This document shows positions 37,080 to 49,752 of a DNA stretch of 64,000 bases, piece after piece. The position numbers and the translations under genes were made by a program. The stretch covers positions 2,630,315 through 2,694,314 of the forward strand of contig VYZI01000074.1 in the NCBI GenBank assembly GCA_013397695.1, read 5' to 3'. The stretch's first letter is position 1, and each line of letters opens with the position of its first letter. The DNA is from Centropus unirufus (taxonomy: Eukaryota; Chordata; Aves; Cuculiformes; Centropidae). The notes beneath the pieces are model-generated. The model had not been told where the DNA came from, searched no databases, and saw nothing but the letters and a program-made list of their open reading frames with translations.

Positions 37080-38123
37080 GGTCTCATATAGCCAAACAAT
37101 GCTGGGGTGCTTAATTGTTTGGTGTATCTGTGGCTCACACTTCATATTTTTTAAAACATATGAATCTTGCTTGGATTTTCTCCTGTCAATGACTCTTACG
37201 GCTGCCTAAATTGCAAAATACATGCAAATTGGCAACAAGCTCTGCAACCTAGATTAGTTTTCAAAAGGACAGGGAATAATAAATTGGAGAAGCTGTTTTT
37301 GACATTATATTGATAATCAGAATTTGAGAGAGAGACATTTTCGATGAAAGACTATAGTTTCTCCTTTTCTAGAAAGTCAATAGAAAAAGGCTGAACTGTC
37401 ATATCTATCTGATTGCATGAACAAATACGTATACATGAAATGTACTTAAGCGAAAAAAATCACTACATGCTTGACCGTTAACTGCATTTGTACTATATCA
37501 CATTTTTTTTCTAATGTACTCCCTTCTGACTTGATCTAAAAGCCATTCAAGGTACTGGCTATAATGAGTGGGAATTAAGCCCTTTGCAGGCAGCTAGTCA
37601 GCCAGGCTTAAGAAATGTAAAAATCAAAAAGCCACTTGATAGTAATCCACCTTTCCACAGTTACGTTTAGTGGTAAGTTATTGTAGTTGACTGAGCTAGA
37701 GATAACAGATGTTATCCTGACATGTAAATGAATGCTGTTGGAGTGGCTGGCTTTGCAATAAGAGTCATCCATAGCTTTAAGGGTCAGATATGCAGCACTA
37801 ATTACTCAATGAGGATTATGAGAGAAAGTAGATTTTAAATTGTCCTTATGGTGTTATCCTATTCTTTTTCAGCAGGAGAATATCTTTGTTGTCTGCATTG
37901 TTTTATAATTATGAAAACAGTTCCAGTCAGTACATTTTCACATGTGACTGATTATACATGAGCAATAAACTCTATGAGGTTAATTTATGAGAATAAAATT
38001 CAAGGGATAATTCACTGAGTAGATTGTGGTTTGCGGATTAAATGGTATGAAATTCTCCGACATAAGTAAATGTGAGGTTTCTTGTGATTTCTGGTGCATG
38101 GTACCTTCTTATTAGGAGCTTAC

Positions 38124-38246
38124 CTTCTCCCCTGTGGGGCTGTGCAGCCCCTCCATCATTTTGCCAAAGGAGCCCTTATTGATCATTTTGACTACTAGGT
38201 AATGCCCAACTTATTCGGAGTAAGGGTCTTCCCAGTCTCTTGGAAC
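38124..38246 (-). pseudogene. Kinase relic exon 1: N-terminal edge and glycine-rich loop
   Basis: Read on the minus strand, the frame gives VPRDWEDPYSE, a stop (TAA, 38211-38213), then VGHYLVV and a glycine loop GSFGK (38160-38174), followed by MMEGLHSPTGEK. The HUNK equivalents I recall are VPRERLRD, VGNYLIG, GEGSFAK and REGLHVLTGEK, so similarity runs through the whole exon on both sides of the stop. The stop sits where HUNK has a basic residue just before VGNYL. The 3' end is marked by a canonical donor, AAG then GTAAGC (38117-38124), in phase 0, exactly between TGEK and the VAIK strand of the next exon. The 5' limit given is the end of recognisable similarity; a start codon and a 5' splice boundary were not found. 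One codon appears lost before the loop. Confidence 0.75.
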
Positions 38247-38249
38247 ATC

Positions 38250-41200
38250 TTGTTAAAAAAAAACCCAGATATTTTTATATCCTTTAATTTTTTTTTTCAC
38301 ATTACAATACCCATCCAAGTTGTCAGCATCTGTCATTTTGTCATCCAAGGCTACTTTCATGGCTGTGGGCATCCCTGGAGAGTCAGATTTGTATTGCTAC
38401 ATTCCAGATGTAACTTCTGTTTCACAGAAAATCCAGGCATTAAGTCTGAACATTTTGTGGTGCAACTGCCACCCGGCTGATCACACAGCAATTCCCTCTT
38501 GTCACTGATCTCTACCCTGGGCACACAGACCTGCTCAGGCAGAACCAAGTGGTAGATTATTAGCCTAACCTGATACACCGAGCCAGTTAATGGCCCAGAG
38601 CGGCCCAGTCAGATGACACATAATCCCAGCATTTGCCTGGAATATGTCTCTTCCCCCTACAATAGTTCCCTAACAAGATGCTCAGTGTAAGTTACCCCAG
38701 ACTAAACTGAGCCACGATTTTCCTTCCATGTATATTGCTGGTGTGCAAGGGTATGAGCTTCTTCTAAAAACACAGTGGCACCTGAGTTACCTATGGGATG
38801 TCATAGAAGCATTCCCACATTTTCTGTACATGCACTTGTAGCACTTTTGAGTTTGAGACTCCTGGTCTGACTCCAGGTCTCTCAGAAGCATATTGCATTT
38901 CCTGAGACTGGATTCCTGTTCTGTAAAATGTAGCAGTGGCAATGATGTGCATGTGAACATTTTTACTCCTGACTGATAAAAACAAGAAAAAGTTTGTTTT
39001 TTTTTTTTTCCTACAGCTGTTGTCTATCTGTATCTATATTCATTACCTGGGTTCATTCCAATATCACAGAGAGAGAAAATTTCCAGAGAGTGCTTTCACA
39101 TACCTGCAATTTGAGCTGGGAGTTGCCATGTCTATTCACTGACTACAGTGAAATCTTAGGGAACCACAGCCCTTCCCATAACTTAGTGCAACGATGAATC
39201 CTTTCTCCACCCTTCGTCACTTGGAATTGAAAAATAAGCCGTGTCCTGCTTGCATGATTTGACTTGTGAAGCTCATGAAGGGCAACAATTTGTCATGATG
39301 AGTGAAAAAGAGAAAGAATTTTTTAAAAAAGTGTTTAAAATCTAAGATGGATTTACTGCATGCTTTGCAGTTCAGGCTCTTGTGGGTGAGTGCAATGTGT
39401 TGCCATGTGCATGCAGCTGCTGGCTGGAGCAGCACAACCCCTTGCCTTTTATTGTCTAAGTAAAAGCTAAAGTTCCACTAAGCTGGGCAAGTTTCATCTT
39501 CATGACATACTTGATTGTCACACTTTGAGCTGTATCAGTTGCCCTGCTGGAATGGAACTTTGTTAGCTTAAGTGTTTTTTTTTATTTTTCTGTTCCTTAC
39601 AGGAAGCCAGAAACAACGGAGACCTGTTTTCTGGGGGAAGAATGAGGAAATTCTCCTTGATTTGTTCTTACTATTTTCTCTGCCCCCTTACTGTCTTCCT
39701 AAACCACTCTTCTTTGACTTTCCCACTAAAAACATAAAAATCAAAGTGAGAGGAACCATTGCACAGAACAGAAACCCCATATTTCTGGCACAATTCAGAA
39801 TAAAGGAAAAAACCTCTTTAAAAATATACAAACATTTAAAACATGATAGCTAGCTAACTATTGCTGTTTTTGGGGAAAGTCCCAGCCTGACACCTTGAAA
39901 AATGTTGAAGTCGAAAAGCTTCCAGATACCTTTCAAAGTAGTTTTTTTGGCACAGTGGAGGATTAAAAAAAGGAGGCAGGGCAAAGAAGCAAGAGAGTCC
40001 CTGTTCATGTTAGGGACTACACGACTACTTATCACAAGCGAAATGAAGCTGAAATCTGAATGAGAAGGCTTTAGAAGATCTAATAAAGCAGATCTCTGAT
40101 AGAAGAAAGATGTCAATAAGGAACAGTCTCTGGTAAGGAGGAGGAGAGAGCACCATAGCGGGAATGACCACCTTAATGGCTATTAAAAAACTAACAACCC
40201 TTTGTCCTAAACAAGCCCTGGGCTAAGCCATCACATATTTTTACCATCTTGCACTCATTTGCAGGGGTAGGAGGGGAGGTATTTCTGTGGCCTTGAAAAA
40301 CAAAAAACCTCAAACCAACAAAACCTCCACATCTGAACAAGGTATATAGTTTTCCTATCAGCAAGTGAAAAAAGATTTTATATATTGGAGACTAATGCCA
40401 GGCTTGAGCAGACAAATTTTTATCACTCCATATTCTTAGTTCTAAAGAAAAACTTCTTGAAAATGAAGTTAGAAATGTTCCTCACTGTATCTGTGCTACT
40501 GATCAAGAAAATTGGAGGCCTTGTCTGTGTGGGAATTAACTTTTTGTGAAAGCCAAGCTAGTTAAATAACCTCATTACATCCAGAAGAAATAAAACAGCA
40601 CACACAGGAATTTGTCACGTCAAAGCCACCATCTTGGATTTCCTCCTCTAAAGCAAAATCCCAGCTCTAGCTATTTCCAAAGCTTTTCTTGTCTCTCATT
40701 AGGGATGAGGCAATGTGATCCTGGTTTCTGGTTTTTGCCATTGCAGGATGAAGCCTTGGGTTAATGAAAGGCTGGGTTATACTTCTTGTAGTAATACTTT
40801 CTGAAGTCCTAATTTATACTCTCGTGAATACTGCCAGTTTTGTTGGATCTAGTGTGAGATTTTTCAAAAGGGCCAAAAAGTCAGGTTCTTAGAGCTGTGA
40901 AATCCCACTGATTTGATTCAGAAGTTTCTCCAGTGCCTGGATTTTCTAGGGTCACAGAGTGTATGTCCCGTCTAAAGATGCACTTTCTGCAGGCACCGAG
41001 GACATGCTGACCTGATTGGGGTCTGTTTTGCTGTGCAGGAGCAATACTGTGGTAGGCTGGAAGACAAGGCTTGCTGGCTGGGAGGCAGCATCCCACTGGA
41101 GACAGGTGCCACTGATGGGAAGCAGGGTCCTACTCTCAGGACAGAAGACATTGGGTCCTCCTGGGTTGACATTGTCTTTGGGATGTACCAGCATGCATGG

Positions 41201-44200
41201 AACTAATGCAAACATCTTTCTTTCAAATGTGGTGCCTTAATGCACGCATATTATTAGGTACTTCAAGAACTCTTCCCTTTCCCTTGCCTTTTGACTTTCC
41301 CACTGCCATCAGCTGCTTGAGGTACTAATGGTTCTGGCTTGAATTTGGCCCACGTTGGAGGACCTGAAGGCTGCAAACAGTTCGTATTTCCACATGGCTG
41401 AGGTTACCTGGATGTAGAATGTAGGTTCAGCTGCTCTTTCTAATATTGAAAGCTTTTCAGGTTTCATGCTGAGAAGTGGGGATTTCCTTTTCAGAGAAGG
41501 AAATGCAAGATGGTGGCATCTAAATGTGATGACTGGAGCAAATAATGGGGCGAGAAATGGTTTGAAAACATAGCAGGAGAAATTTAACCTGAATAGCAAC
41601 CTCACAGTCCGTATCATAATAACTGTCAGATCCTGGAACCACTTCAGTTTGTGTTTTATAATGTACCTAAGACATGCCCTTATTGCACAGTAACACCTGC
41701 CATATTGTAAGTTATTTCTGACTTCTCATACACTTTTTGGCAGCCATGGAGTTTACTTTAGAAGTTACTGCATGTGCAAGTTCAACAGCTTTTCTGCAGG
41801 ATATGCTTACTGCCATATGTTAAGGGGTTAAGAAGGCATGCACTCAAGGCCAGGACAGACTCTCCTCCCAGAATGGTGTAAACCAGGGATTACTCTCTTT
41901 TGAGAGTCACAGTGCTTCCTTACTCAAAGAGGCGACTATTCCACACCATCAGTAGACCAGTGGAATAAAAAACATATGGGTTGTTATTTTCTTGGTATCG
42001 ATCTGGCCCAGCAGTCATACAAGTGAATGAGAATATTTCTTTTGTCTTCATAAGGAGTTGGATTAGGCTGTAAAAGAGCCAAAGAATTTGTTCTCCATAA
42101 TAGCTCAATTTTTAATTAATTTAAGTGTATTTTCAAGATACCATTGTGAACATATTTTACTCGTGCAATCCGTATTACTGCTAAATTTATACCTAGTTCG
42201 GCACCGATTCCTTCGGCTAGCTGTTAAATTAAAAGAAAGATGAATAGGTTTACTTTTCAGATAATTTTTGTCTTTCTGCCATAGGGGCAAGATTCTTATG
42301 AAGGTGACTGCAAGCACTACAGTATCTGGATTGTTTTACTTTTTTACCTATAAGTTGATGAAGTTTGGGATTCAAGAATGGGACATTCCTAGGGTTGTTT
42401 ATTTACATTTTCACCTCTTTAGCATCTCCATCTGGCTTTGGTGGGGCTGAGTTCAAGAATAAGACACCTTCACTTAGTCATGTACAATTAGGTGTCCTCA
42501 TGGGGGCCAGTAAAGATGCTAGTTTGCCTAGTGGTGTTTGAATTGGCTGCAGGTATCCCATCAACTTTCAGCTTTTGCTTAAGACGAACACAGGTACCAC
42601 CAAGTTCCCATGACAGATCTGCCAGCCCCATGACAGTGTCATGGATACCACAGGGCATCCCAATAGCCATCTGTGTTAGTCAATGGGACCGAGCTCTCAG
42701 TGGCAAGCTAAGGATGAGATGAATCACTGCCAAGGCTTCTCCAACTGCACTAGGATCTCTGTTGAGTAGAATAGGAGCTCTGACCCTCCTCTTGCCCATA
42801 AACACTGCCTTGTAGGTATATCTGTGTAGAAGTTTTGATCTCAGCCAGAAACTGCTGCTCAGAGCACTGTGTGTGTGAAAATCATTCGGTTCTCTTGATA
42901 ACCTTTTAATTTCAAAACAGCTTTTATCGTTGCAGCATTGTGACGTTTTACATGTAGCAGCAATTCCCGGCAGTTTGGTGACTTCAGGAGACAAAGTTGT
43001 ATTGCTAGGGCTATTCATTGATTAGATAAAATCAGATCTCATTATTACCTTTCTTCATTAATGTCTTTTGGAAAAAGATGTACATTTTTTTGTGAGTTTG
43101 TCTATATTGAACTCAGGGGAAATCAACATTATCAAACTGTAATTCTTAATGGACTGAACTTAGTATGAACTCCCATTTTTGTCATTTTTTTTTGTTTCTT
43201 TTATATTTGTTTTACTGCTCTGACTACAGGAAAGCGATACTATTATTGTCTGGAACCAGTTGTAATTGGCATTTTTTTTCTCCCATAAAACTCTCAGTTT
43301 AGACCTAGCACTGTCCTTGCTCAAGTCAATAAAACACTACCTCTCACAGAAATGGGAGCAGAATCATGCCGATAAATAGTCCTGAAATCCCAGTGAAGGT
43401 GGGTGGAGACCATACCATTTTCTAATACACTTTAATGCAAACACATGTTAGACCTTCAATTAATAACAATCATTGGAGACCAACAGAAGGGTGGACAATT
43501 ACAGAAGAAAAGTTTTGTAGACATTTTGCTTGTGTTCAGAGGTTTAATATACTGCTGGCAGCAAAGAGGCAAATGGGAGCCATTAGTTTGTCTGATTGCG
43601 AAATCTCTCCTTATTTTTCTTCTTTCAGCCCTCAGCATCCATAGTTTCCAAGCATGGAGTGCCATGTAGGAGTGGTACCCTATGCCCAGCACCCAAGATC
43701 ACTGGCCTACGGAATATATAGAAGTCACAGATTGTACAAGATCAATGATTAGTTTTGTTATATCAGGAATACAAATCATTATTTTATATCCCATTATCCA
43801 TGTTCTTGCTTGCCCATCTACCAGCTGTAGTAATGGAGTTCTGCACTGAATTGCACTGTCTGTTTTCTGAACTGCGTTTTGCAAGCAACATAATACACTG
43901 TTCACTAGTTGCTTTTCTACAGTTGTTTCGAGGCCAGCTGGCCACCATGTGTATGGTCATGGACCATAGGGGAAAAGGAAGGCTAAAGAGATCTTTACCT
44001 TTGCAAGCCTCACAGCTTCCAAGTGGATGAAGTCCCTGTTGTGATCTTGCAAATGGATTGCCAATAGTTAGGTGATGGGCAAGCTTCTCCAGCGGTATGA
44101 TTTTTCAGACAAGCTGAAGTCTAGTTGCTTGTACCTGGCTATGTGCAAGAAGGAAGGAGAAAGCATGAATTGTTGATCTCACTGACACATGGTTCCCGCA

Positions 44201-44608
44201 GTCGGAAAAGAGTGTGCACCTTTTGGATTTCCTTCTTGTTGAGGTCTTAATCATTCCTGAGGGAGACAGCTCTCCTCTCACATGAGAAAAGGAGAGGTGT
44301 CAATACTATCCGGGTGATATCGTGAAAACATAATGCCCTAAATAATCAGCATGCAACTTTCATAGCATAAACTGAGTTCTCTGTGAAAGCTGTGGAGGAA
44401 TTTTTGCAGCACGTTTTTCCCTTCCCCCCCCAAAAAAAAACAGTTTAATAATCTGCTCTTGACTACCCCAATTTCCACAGCTGTCTAGATGACAAGTTTA
44501 CAGATGTGAGAAAATCTTTTGCATAGCCATGCTTAGTTTATCTTGGGATGCTCTGTGTGGTTTGTCCAAAGCTGCAGTGTCAGCTGAAAATCGTGTCATG
44601 TATGACAA
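38250..44608. other. Non-coding upstream flank of the kinase relic
   Basis: The 5' end, promoter and any leader exon of the relic would lie here. No CpG island or start exon is evident. Two strong-looking plus-strand acceptor sequences (TTTTTTTTTCCTACAG at about 39017, TTCTGTTCCTTACAG at about 39602) have no recognisable coding exon after them. Confidence 0.45.
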
Positions 44609-45110
44609 AATCATGAAATAGAAGAGTTTGGAAGGGAACTCTGGAGGGTAACTTGTCTAGTCTCCCTGATCAAGCAGGATCAGGAAGAGCAGGTTGCTGA
44701 GGATTGTGTGCATGGGGTTTTGAATACCTCCAAGGATCAAAGCTCCACCACCTACTTGGGCAACCTTCCCCATTGCTCAGTAACTCTCACAGTAAAAGTG
44801 TTTGCTGATGCTTAGAGGGAACCTCCCATATTTCAATTTGTACCCATTTGCTTTGTCACTGGATACCACTGGGGAAAGTCTGGAGACCCCAGAACAGGAC
44901 CCAGCACTCCAGATATATCTCACCGGAGCTGAGCAAAAAAAAAGGATCACTTCCCTTGACCTACTGGTATAGCTTCCTCCCATGCAGCCCGGGAGGTTGT
45001 TGGCAGTTCTTGGTGCAAGGGTGCATTGTGATCTCATGGTCAAATACAAATCTTGGCTGCCTCAAGGGTAAGATCAAGAGGCATCATTCTGGTTTTGTCT
45101 TCATTGCTTT
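44609..45110 (-). mobile_element. CR1 LINE, 3' part
   Basis: The minus strand carries a decayed ORF2 end (NLPGC...SRSREVIL around 45000-44930, then KANGYKLKYGRFPLSISKHF) and a 3' UTR reaching TTTCATGA at the left edge. The copy is 5' truncated with indels. Confidence 0.82.
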
Positions 45111-45458
45111 TGTAAATATACTTTCAGTGTCCTAAAATGGGAGGAGATAGGCAACGAGGATAAAAACAGCACCAGAGGAATAAGTGTGTATCCCCAATTT
45201 ACTCTGAGCTATAGAAGCACAAATATAACTTTGAAGTTACTGATTCTGGGTGCCAATAAAGGAAGGCAACCATTGCCAACTCTACTTTCAATTGATACTT
45301 GAGAAATAACTCCATTAAGGGACTACACCAGAAACAAAATTGCACTTGACTGTTTAAAAAGGAAATGAAAAACACTAAAAAAATGCAATCTCCCATAGCA
45401 AATGGGAGAAGACCACTAGATAGGTTAGGAAACACTGTAGGATACATGGTCGTGACTT

Positions 45459-45484
45459 TAATAATAATAAAAATAATAATAATA
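45459..45484 (+). repeat. (AAT)n microsatellite
   Basis: An AAT-type repeat interrupted by one AAA stretch. Confidence 0.85.
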
Positions 45485-45945
45485 AGCTGAAGAGTCTAGA
45501 CAAGGATCTAGAAAGGTTATATTCTACTTGCATATTTGGGAGATTTCGTATTTTTGTTTTTATATTTTCTTATGACAATCACAAAATGTGATGTTATAAA
45601 TCTCAGAGAAAAATTCCTTTGGTAGGAAACAAGGTAAACAAAAATGATGGGGCTCTTTCAATGGGTAGTGATTTTCAAGAATTTCTGCTTTTTAATTAGC
45701 TAGCCAGTGGTTTTTTTACTGAAGAGTTCAAGGTTTTGAGCAGTACTGGAGAAAGAAGTTCTAGACCTGTCAGAACTGCAAATGTTTGGCATAATTTATT
45801 CAGCTTTCATAGCAGCTGCTAAGTCAAGGATATCCACAGGATATCTAGACAATATGAAAGCAGTAAATCTCTGATCAAATGGAGCCCCAGTTGGAAGACT
45901 TTGAACTGAGGAAAGAGTGTCTTGCAGGGCAGTAGTGATGAAATC

Positions 45946-46284
45946 TCACTGTCTGATAGCATGTATTTCTACAGGAGCAGTTGCTGAAATTATGGAGAAA
46001 GAGGAGTCCCAAGCTTCAGTATAGTGGAACCCTGCATACATATTAAGAGCTGTTTGTCCACCAAATGAAACTCGAAATACTGGTCCTACTGTGTGGACAA
46101 CTGATATGGACATAAAGAAAAATGTACATAACAGCAGACGTGCTGCAAATAGTAATTGGGTGCAAGATGTCCCAGAGTCTGCAATTCTTCTTTCAGAGGT
46201 TTTGGTTGTTATGTAATATTTCACCAAGCTGACTGCAGTTAGCAATAGGGATCTCAACCTGAGTAGCCACCATGTGACTGTCAT
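45946..46284 (-). other. 112-codon open frame, unidentified
   Basis: The minus-strand frame starts MTVTWWLLRLRSLLLTAV and contains a second hydrophobic stretch (LLFAARLLLCTFFFMSISVV). Two membrane-like segments are visible, but no family is recognised. The opposite strand over the same bases is also fairly open, with two stops. There is no clear splice site or regulatory context. It may be chance or a relic of some gene or element. Confidence 0.12.
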
Positions 46285-49200
46285 TTGTAAAAGGGGAATA
46301 AGCTGAGATTTTTAAAATGAAACAATTTTTCACTAGGCAAATAATAAACTGTTATTTCATAGGAATGTACCAGTCCCAATGAGAACAATTTCTCTGCTCC
46401 AGGATAGAATTTGATCTGAAAACGAAAGAGGGATTACAGGATCAGTCAAAGAACAATTTGATGGCTAAAGCTTTCCTATGGACTCTTGGAGACAAATAGC
46501 TTCCAAGTCCTCCAAGGTCCTCTGGTACCCAGACAAATGATAGCAATCATAGGGAAGTTGGCCCACCTCTGTAAGTGAATGAAGGTTCTATTAAGACAGA
46601 AAGCCCACAACTGGATTACTGACTTATTGACTAAAGCCTTGTCCTGGATACAAAAGCAGCTAGAAATGGAAGGATTTGAACTTCAGTTTCTCTTGTCCCA
46701 GCCCAATCACTGGCTATTGTATTGGTCTTCTCCTTGAGCTCCATACTTGTCATGGACAAAATTTCAGGGATTTGGTGGCATTCTAATGCAGAATAAGACA
46801 GTTTTGTTTTGCACTATCTTGAAAATGTGTTATGAGGTGAGAAAAACATCTTCTGATCAGTCCTGATGAACCAAATTATACTATTGCCAAGTTCTTACTC
46901 CCCTGAAATTATACATAAGCCTTCCATTGACTCCACTGGGAGAGGGTAATTTCTTAGGAATCTACTGCTCTGCAGAAAAATTACATTCTTTTATATTTTT
47001 CTAATTATCTGGGATTCAGAAAAGCAGGCTGTTCTAGGGTGGTGTGTCTTCCTGAAAAAAGATTCCACAAAGGAATCCAGAAATACATGTGGAGAGAAAG
47101 GCATACAAAACTTAGATGTCAGAGAAAGGGCCCTGGTGCATTACAGGCTGCAATGTGCTTCCTTCCTTCCTAATCGCAGTCTGTAGAACTTGACCTCGGT
47201 GGAGGTTTCCATCCTTTGCCCTGTCTTTTTTACAGGCTCACTTGTAGCTTAGTGTAGCCTTCATGTGCATGGGTATGAAATCTCTGAACAGCACTAAAAT
47301 GGTCGAAAAATAAATGGGAAAATATGAATCCATTCTCTGTGCATCTTATCTGGGTTGCTCCCTTAACACCTTTCCATTAAATTGATACAGTTTTTTAATT
47401 TAAAAGGAAGGATAAGGGTTAAAAAGCAAGTTCCCATGTAAGTTATTTTATCTGTTTATTCAAATTGACAGCTGCAGACTTTGTGCCAGCAAAGTGAGAC
47501 ACGGGAATGAACTGGAGAGTAAGGGCTATGGTGCAGCCCTATTGACAAGCTGTCAGGTTTAAACTGATGTGGAGGTTTTTTGGACCATGACAATACACTG
47601 AGACTGTGATAGGGGTGCCTGTTTTGATATATAAATAGTGACAAGAAGGAAGAGGAAACAAAACCTTTTTCTCCCTAAGAGCTTGTGCAGAATGCAGTTT
47701 GTGCTGCCTTTGGATCCTCGTCCCTCTGGGGACCAATAAATTAAGCAACACATCAATACCAGAGAGCAAATGAATCTCTGCAAAGGAGAGTCAACCCCCC
47801 CTTGGGTTTCTGTCGTGGCATGAAAAGCGTTTGATCTGGGTGTGCTGTCATAAAAGGTAAGAGCTCCTTCATCATCTTTGGGGATTTTGATTTATTAGCC
47901 AGAACTGAAGGGGGACCTGATTCTGAGCCTTTATCTGAGACGGCATGTTTTTATTCATTTATTCCTCCATTGCGGGGTTTGCTTTTTTGGTGAGGAATAA
48001 CAAACTGCGAAGTGAGGAGCTGGAGTGTTTGTAGTGATTTGGCTTTGAACAGGCGCTGCAACAGGCAATGCTAAGCTGGCAGGCAAAGGGCAAACGAGGG
48101 CAGAACAACCCCTCCTAAAAGCCTTCCTTCTGCTAAGCCTTTGCCAGGGCCAGGCTGTTAAATCAACGCCGGATGCAGGATTGTGGAAACGAGTAATATT
48201 CCTCATGCCCCATCGAACAGACCCCAGGCAGTGGCCTCCAGAAGGAGCTGGGGAGCTCCCCGGGTCTGTGCCGGGCTGCCCGCATGGCACTGGGCAGCAG
48301 CGTCCCTCACTTCTACCACAGCAGGAGGCTTCCCACCCTCCGCAAAGGAATTCCCTGCAGGTTTATGTCAGGAACACAGTCTGAGAAATATCTGGCGCAG
48401 GTTGGGGATGCCTAGGCTTTTGTGCGTATGCATGTGGTTTTACCTCCTAAAACACCTTCCCTCGCTACATCTGGAGCTGTGTTTTATTTCCAGCCTTTTG
48501 CTGGGAAGTAAAGCCTTCCCTCTCTGGGTGTTCCTCCGAGCCGGCACAAGAGGGAGCGCGGCTGTTTTGGGGGGGCACGGGGGAGCCGAAGGCAGCCTTT
48601 AAAAAGCGGCCAGCAGCAGGGGCAAGCCCTGCAGCAGGTTTGTGGAAAAGCTAAGGCCTCCTTGAGAGGAGGGTGAGGCAAGGAAATGTTTTGTTTCTGC
48701 AGCGGGAAAGGGAGTTTTGCCCTGTTTTGGCAAATCAGGGGCGAGGCAGGGTAGGTTAAGCCCACACCACCTTCTAGAAGGATGCTACACCTGTCAGGTA
48801 AACAGCGCGTGTGTGAGACATGCGATATTAATGGCAGGTTGTTGATAAATCAGATAATTAAAGATACAGCTGACTGTAATGTCTTGAAGGAGGCTCAGCA
48901 CTGCGCAGTGGCTTTTATTTACCGTTTAGCAGGGAAATATGTTCTACTGCATAAACCTTGAAATGGCTTGATTATAAAATGTGTTTTGGAAAGTCTGTGT
49001 GCCTTCCCCACAGAGTGCTAAACCTGGTGAAAAATGGGTAGCATCAATAAACACCAAACCTTGTGCCAATAAATGTGTTCCCTTCATTACTCAAAGAGCC
49101 CAGAGCTATGGAGGTATAAAAGGCCCCATTCTCCCCTACAGGGGAATAACACATGTAGGGTAGAGGAAACCCAGTGCAAACCAGCCTGCAGTTTCCTGCT

Positions 49201-49657
49201 CATTTCTCCTTGGGAGGGGGATGGGTAAGGGCTTAAGCCCTGCTTCCTCTGTGGAACACTAAAAGTAGCTGCCTCCCTAATTTACAGACACCGGGAAACC
49301 CAAAGAGACAGGAACATCTTTTCTAGTTACCTGTCCTACAGACTCTGGTTTTGCATTTATCACCTGGGTACCCATCATAAATAGTTTGCTCCATTGTATT
49401 TTTTAAAAAGTCATGCAAAAATATTGTGTTTTCCAGTGCTGTCATTTGCAGGAAAGGGGTGGGAACTGTGTGTCCCTGCAGCACTCCAGGCACCCTGACT
49501 TCACACTGGCACAGTGTTTGCCCATAAACTGTAGCCTTTGAGGCCCTGCAAGTCTTAATGGGAGGTGGGAGATCTGCTATGTTTTTTAATAAATTAAAGT
49601 TGCATTGTTGCCATGAAATAGGCGATAGTAGGGTTGTTATAAATCTCCACATATTAT

Positions 49658-49752
49658 NNNNNNNNNNNNNNNNNNNNNNNNNNNNNNNNNNNNNNNNNNN
49701 NNNNNNNNNNNNNNNNNNNNNNNNNNNNNNNNNNNNNNNNNNNNNNNNNNNN
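49658..49752. other. Assembly gap (95 N)
   Basis: A run of unresolved bases. Frames crossing it are artefacts. Confidence 0.99.

Larger units (their letters stand above)
16160..38246 (-). pseudogene. HUNK-like serine/threonine kinase, unprocessed pseudogene (whole locus)
   Basis: Nine exon remnants on the minus strand, in order, rebuild a kinase of the AMPK-related (CAMKL) class. Visible landmarks are a GSFGK glycine loop, a VA-K lysine strand, LHHRD then DLKIEN across an exon junction, DFG, CGNPTYAAPELL, a helix F and G region ending in VEPF, and LDPAKRP followed by WLNE. Downstream come an NPVVLNYMTE segment and an INNRP...LLKKLLRY segment, which match the UBA-like region that follows the HUNK kinase domain. 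Exon order, several intron phases (for example CCT G then AT TTT GGA giving DFG) and canonical splice sites survive, so this is not a retrocopy. Two in-frame stops, frameshifts and missing GT donors make it non-functional. Known HUNK is highly conserved among vertebrates, so this diverged copy is more likely a paralogue. A working kinase of this family would phosphorylate Ser/Thr in the cytoplasm; no substrate can be inferred here. Confidence 0.85.
45111..49657. other. Non-coding; somewhat GC-rich at 48.2-48.7 kb
   Basis: No gene recognised. The stretch 48230-48760 is richer in G and C than its surroundings but has few CpG and no clear transcription start. The piece at 48775-48990 has the look of conserved non-coding DNA, an impression only. 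Confidence 0.4.

Noticed and set aside
39000..39620. Two strong plus-strand splice acceptor look-alikes
   Set aside because: No donor-bounded coding exon follows; T-rich tracts ending in ACAG are common in AT-rich DNA.
40630..40690. Minus-strand RGGN-like frame resembling the hinge of the kinase
   Set aside because: Out of order (upstream of relic exon 1) and with stops; the matching region is found in exon 3.
48183..48602. 139-codon plus-strand open frame in the GC-richer segment
   Set aside because: Long frames are expected by chance in G/C-rich DNA; several overlap here and none has a recognisable domain.
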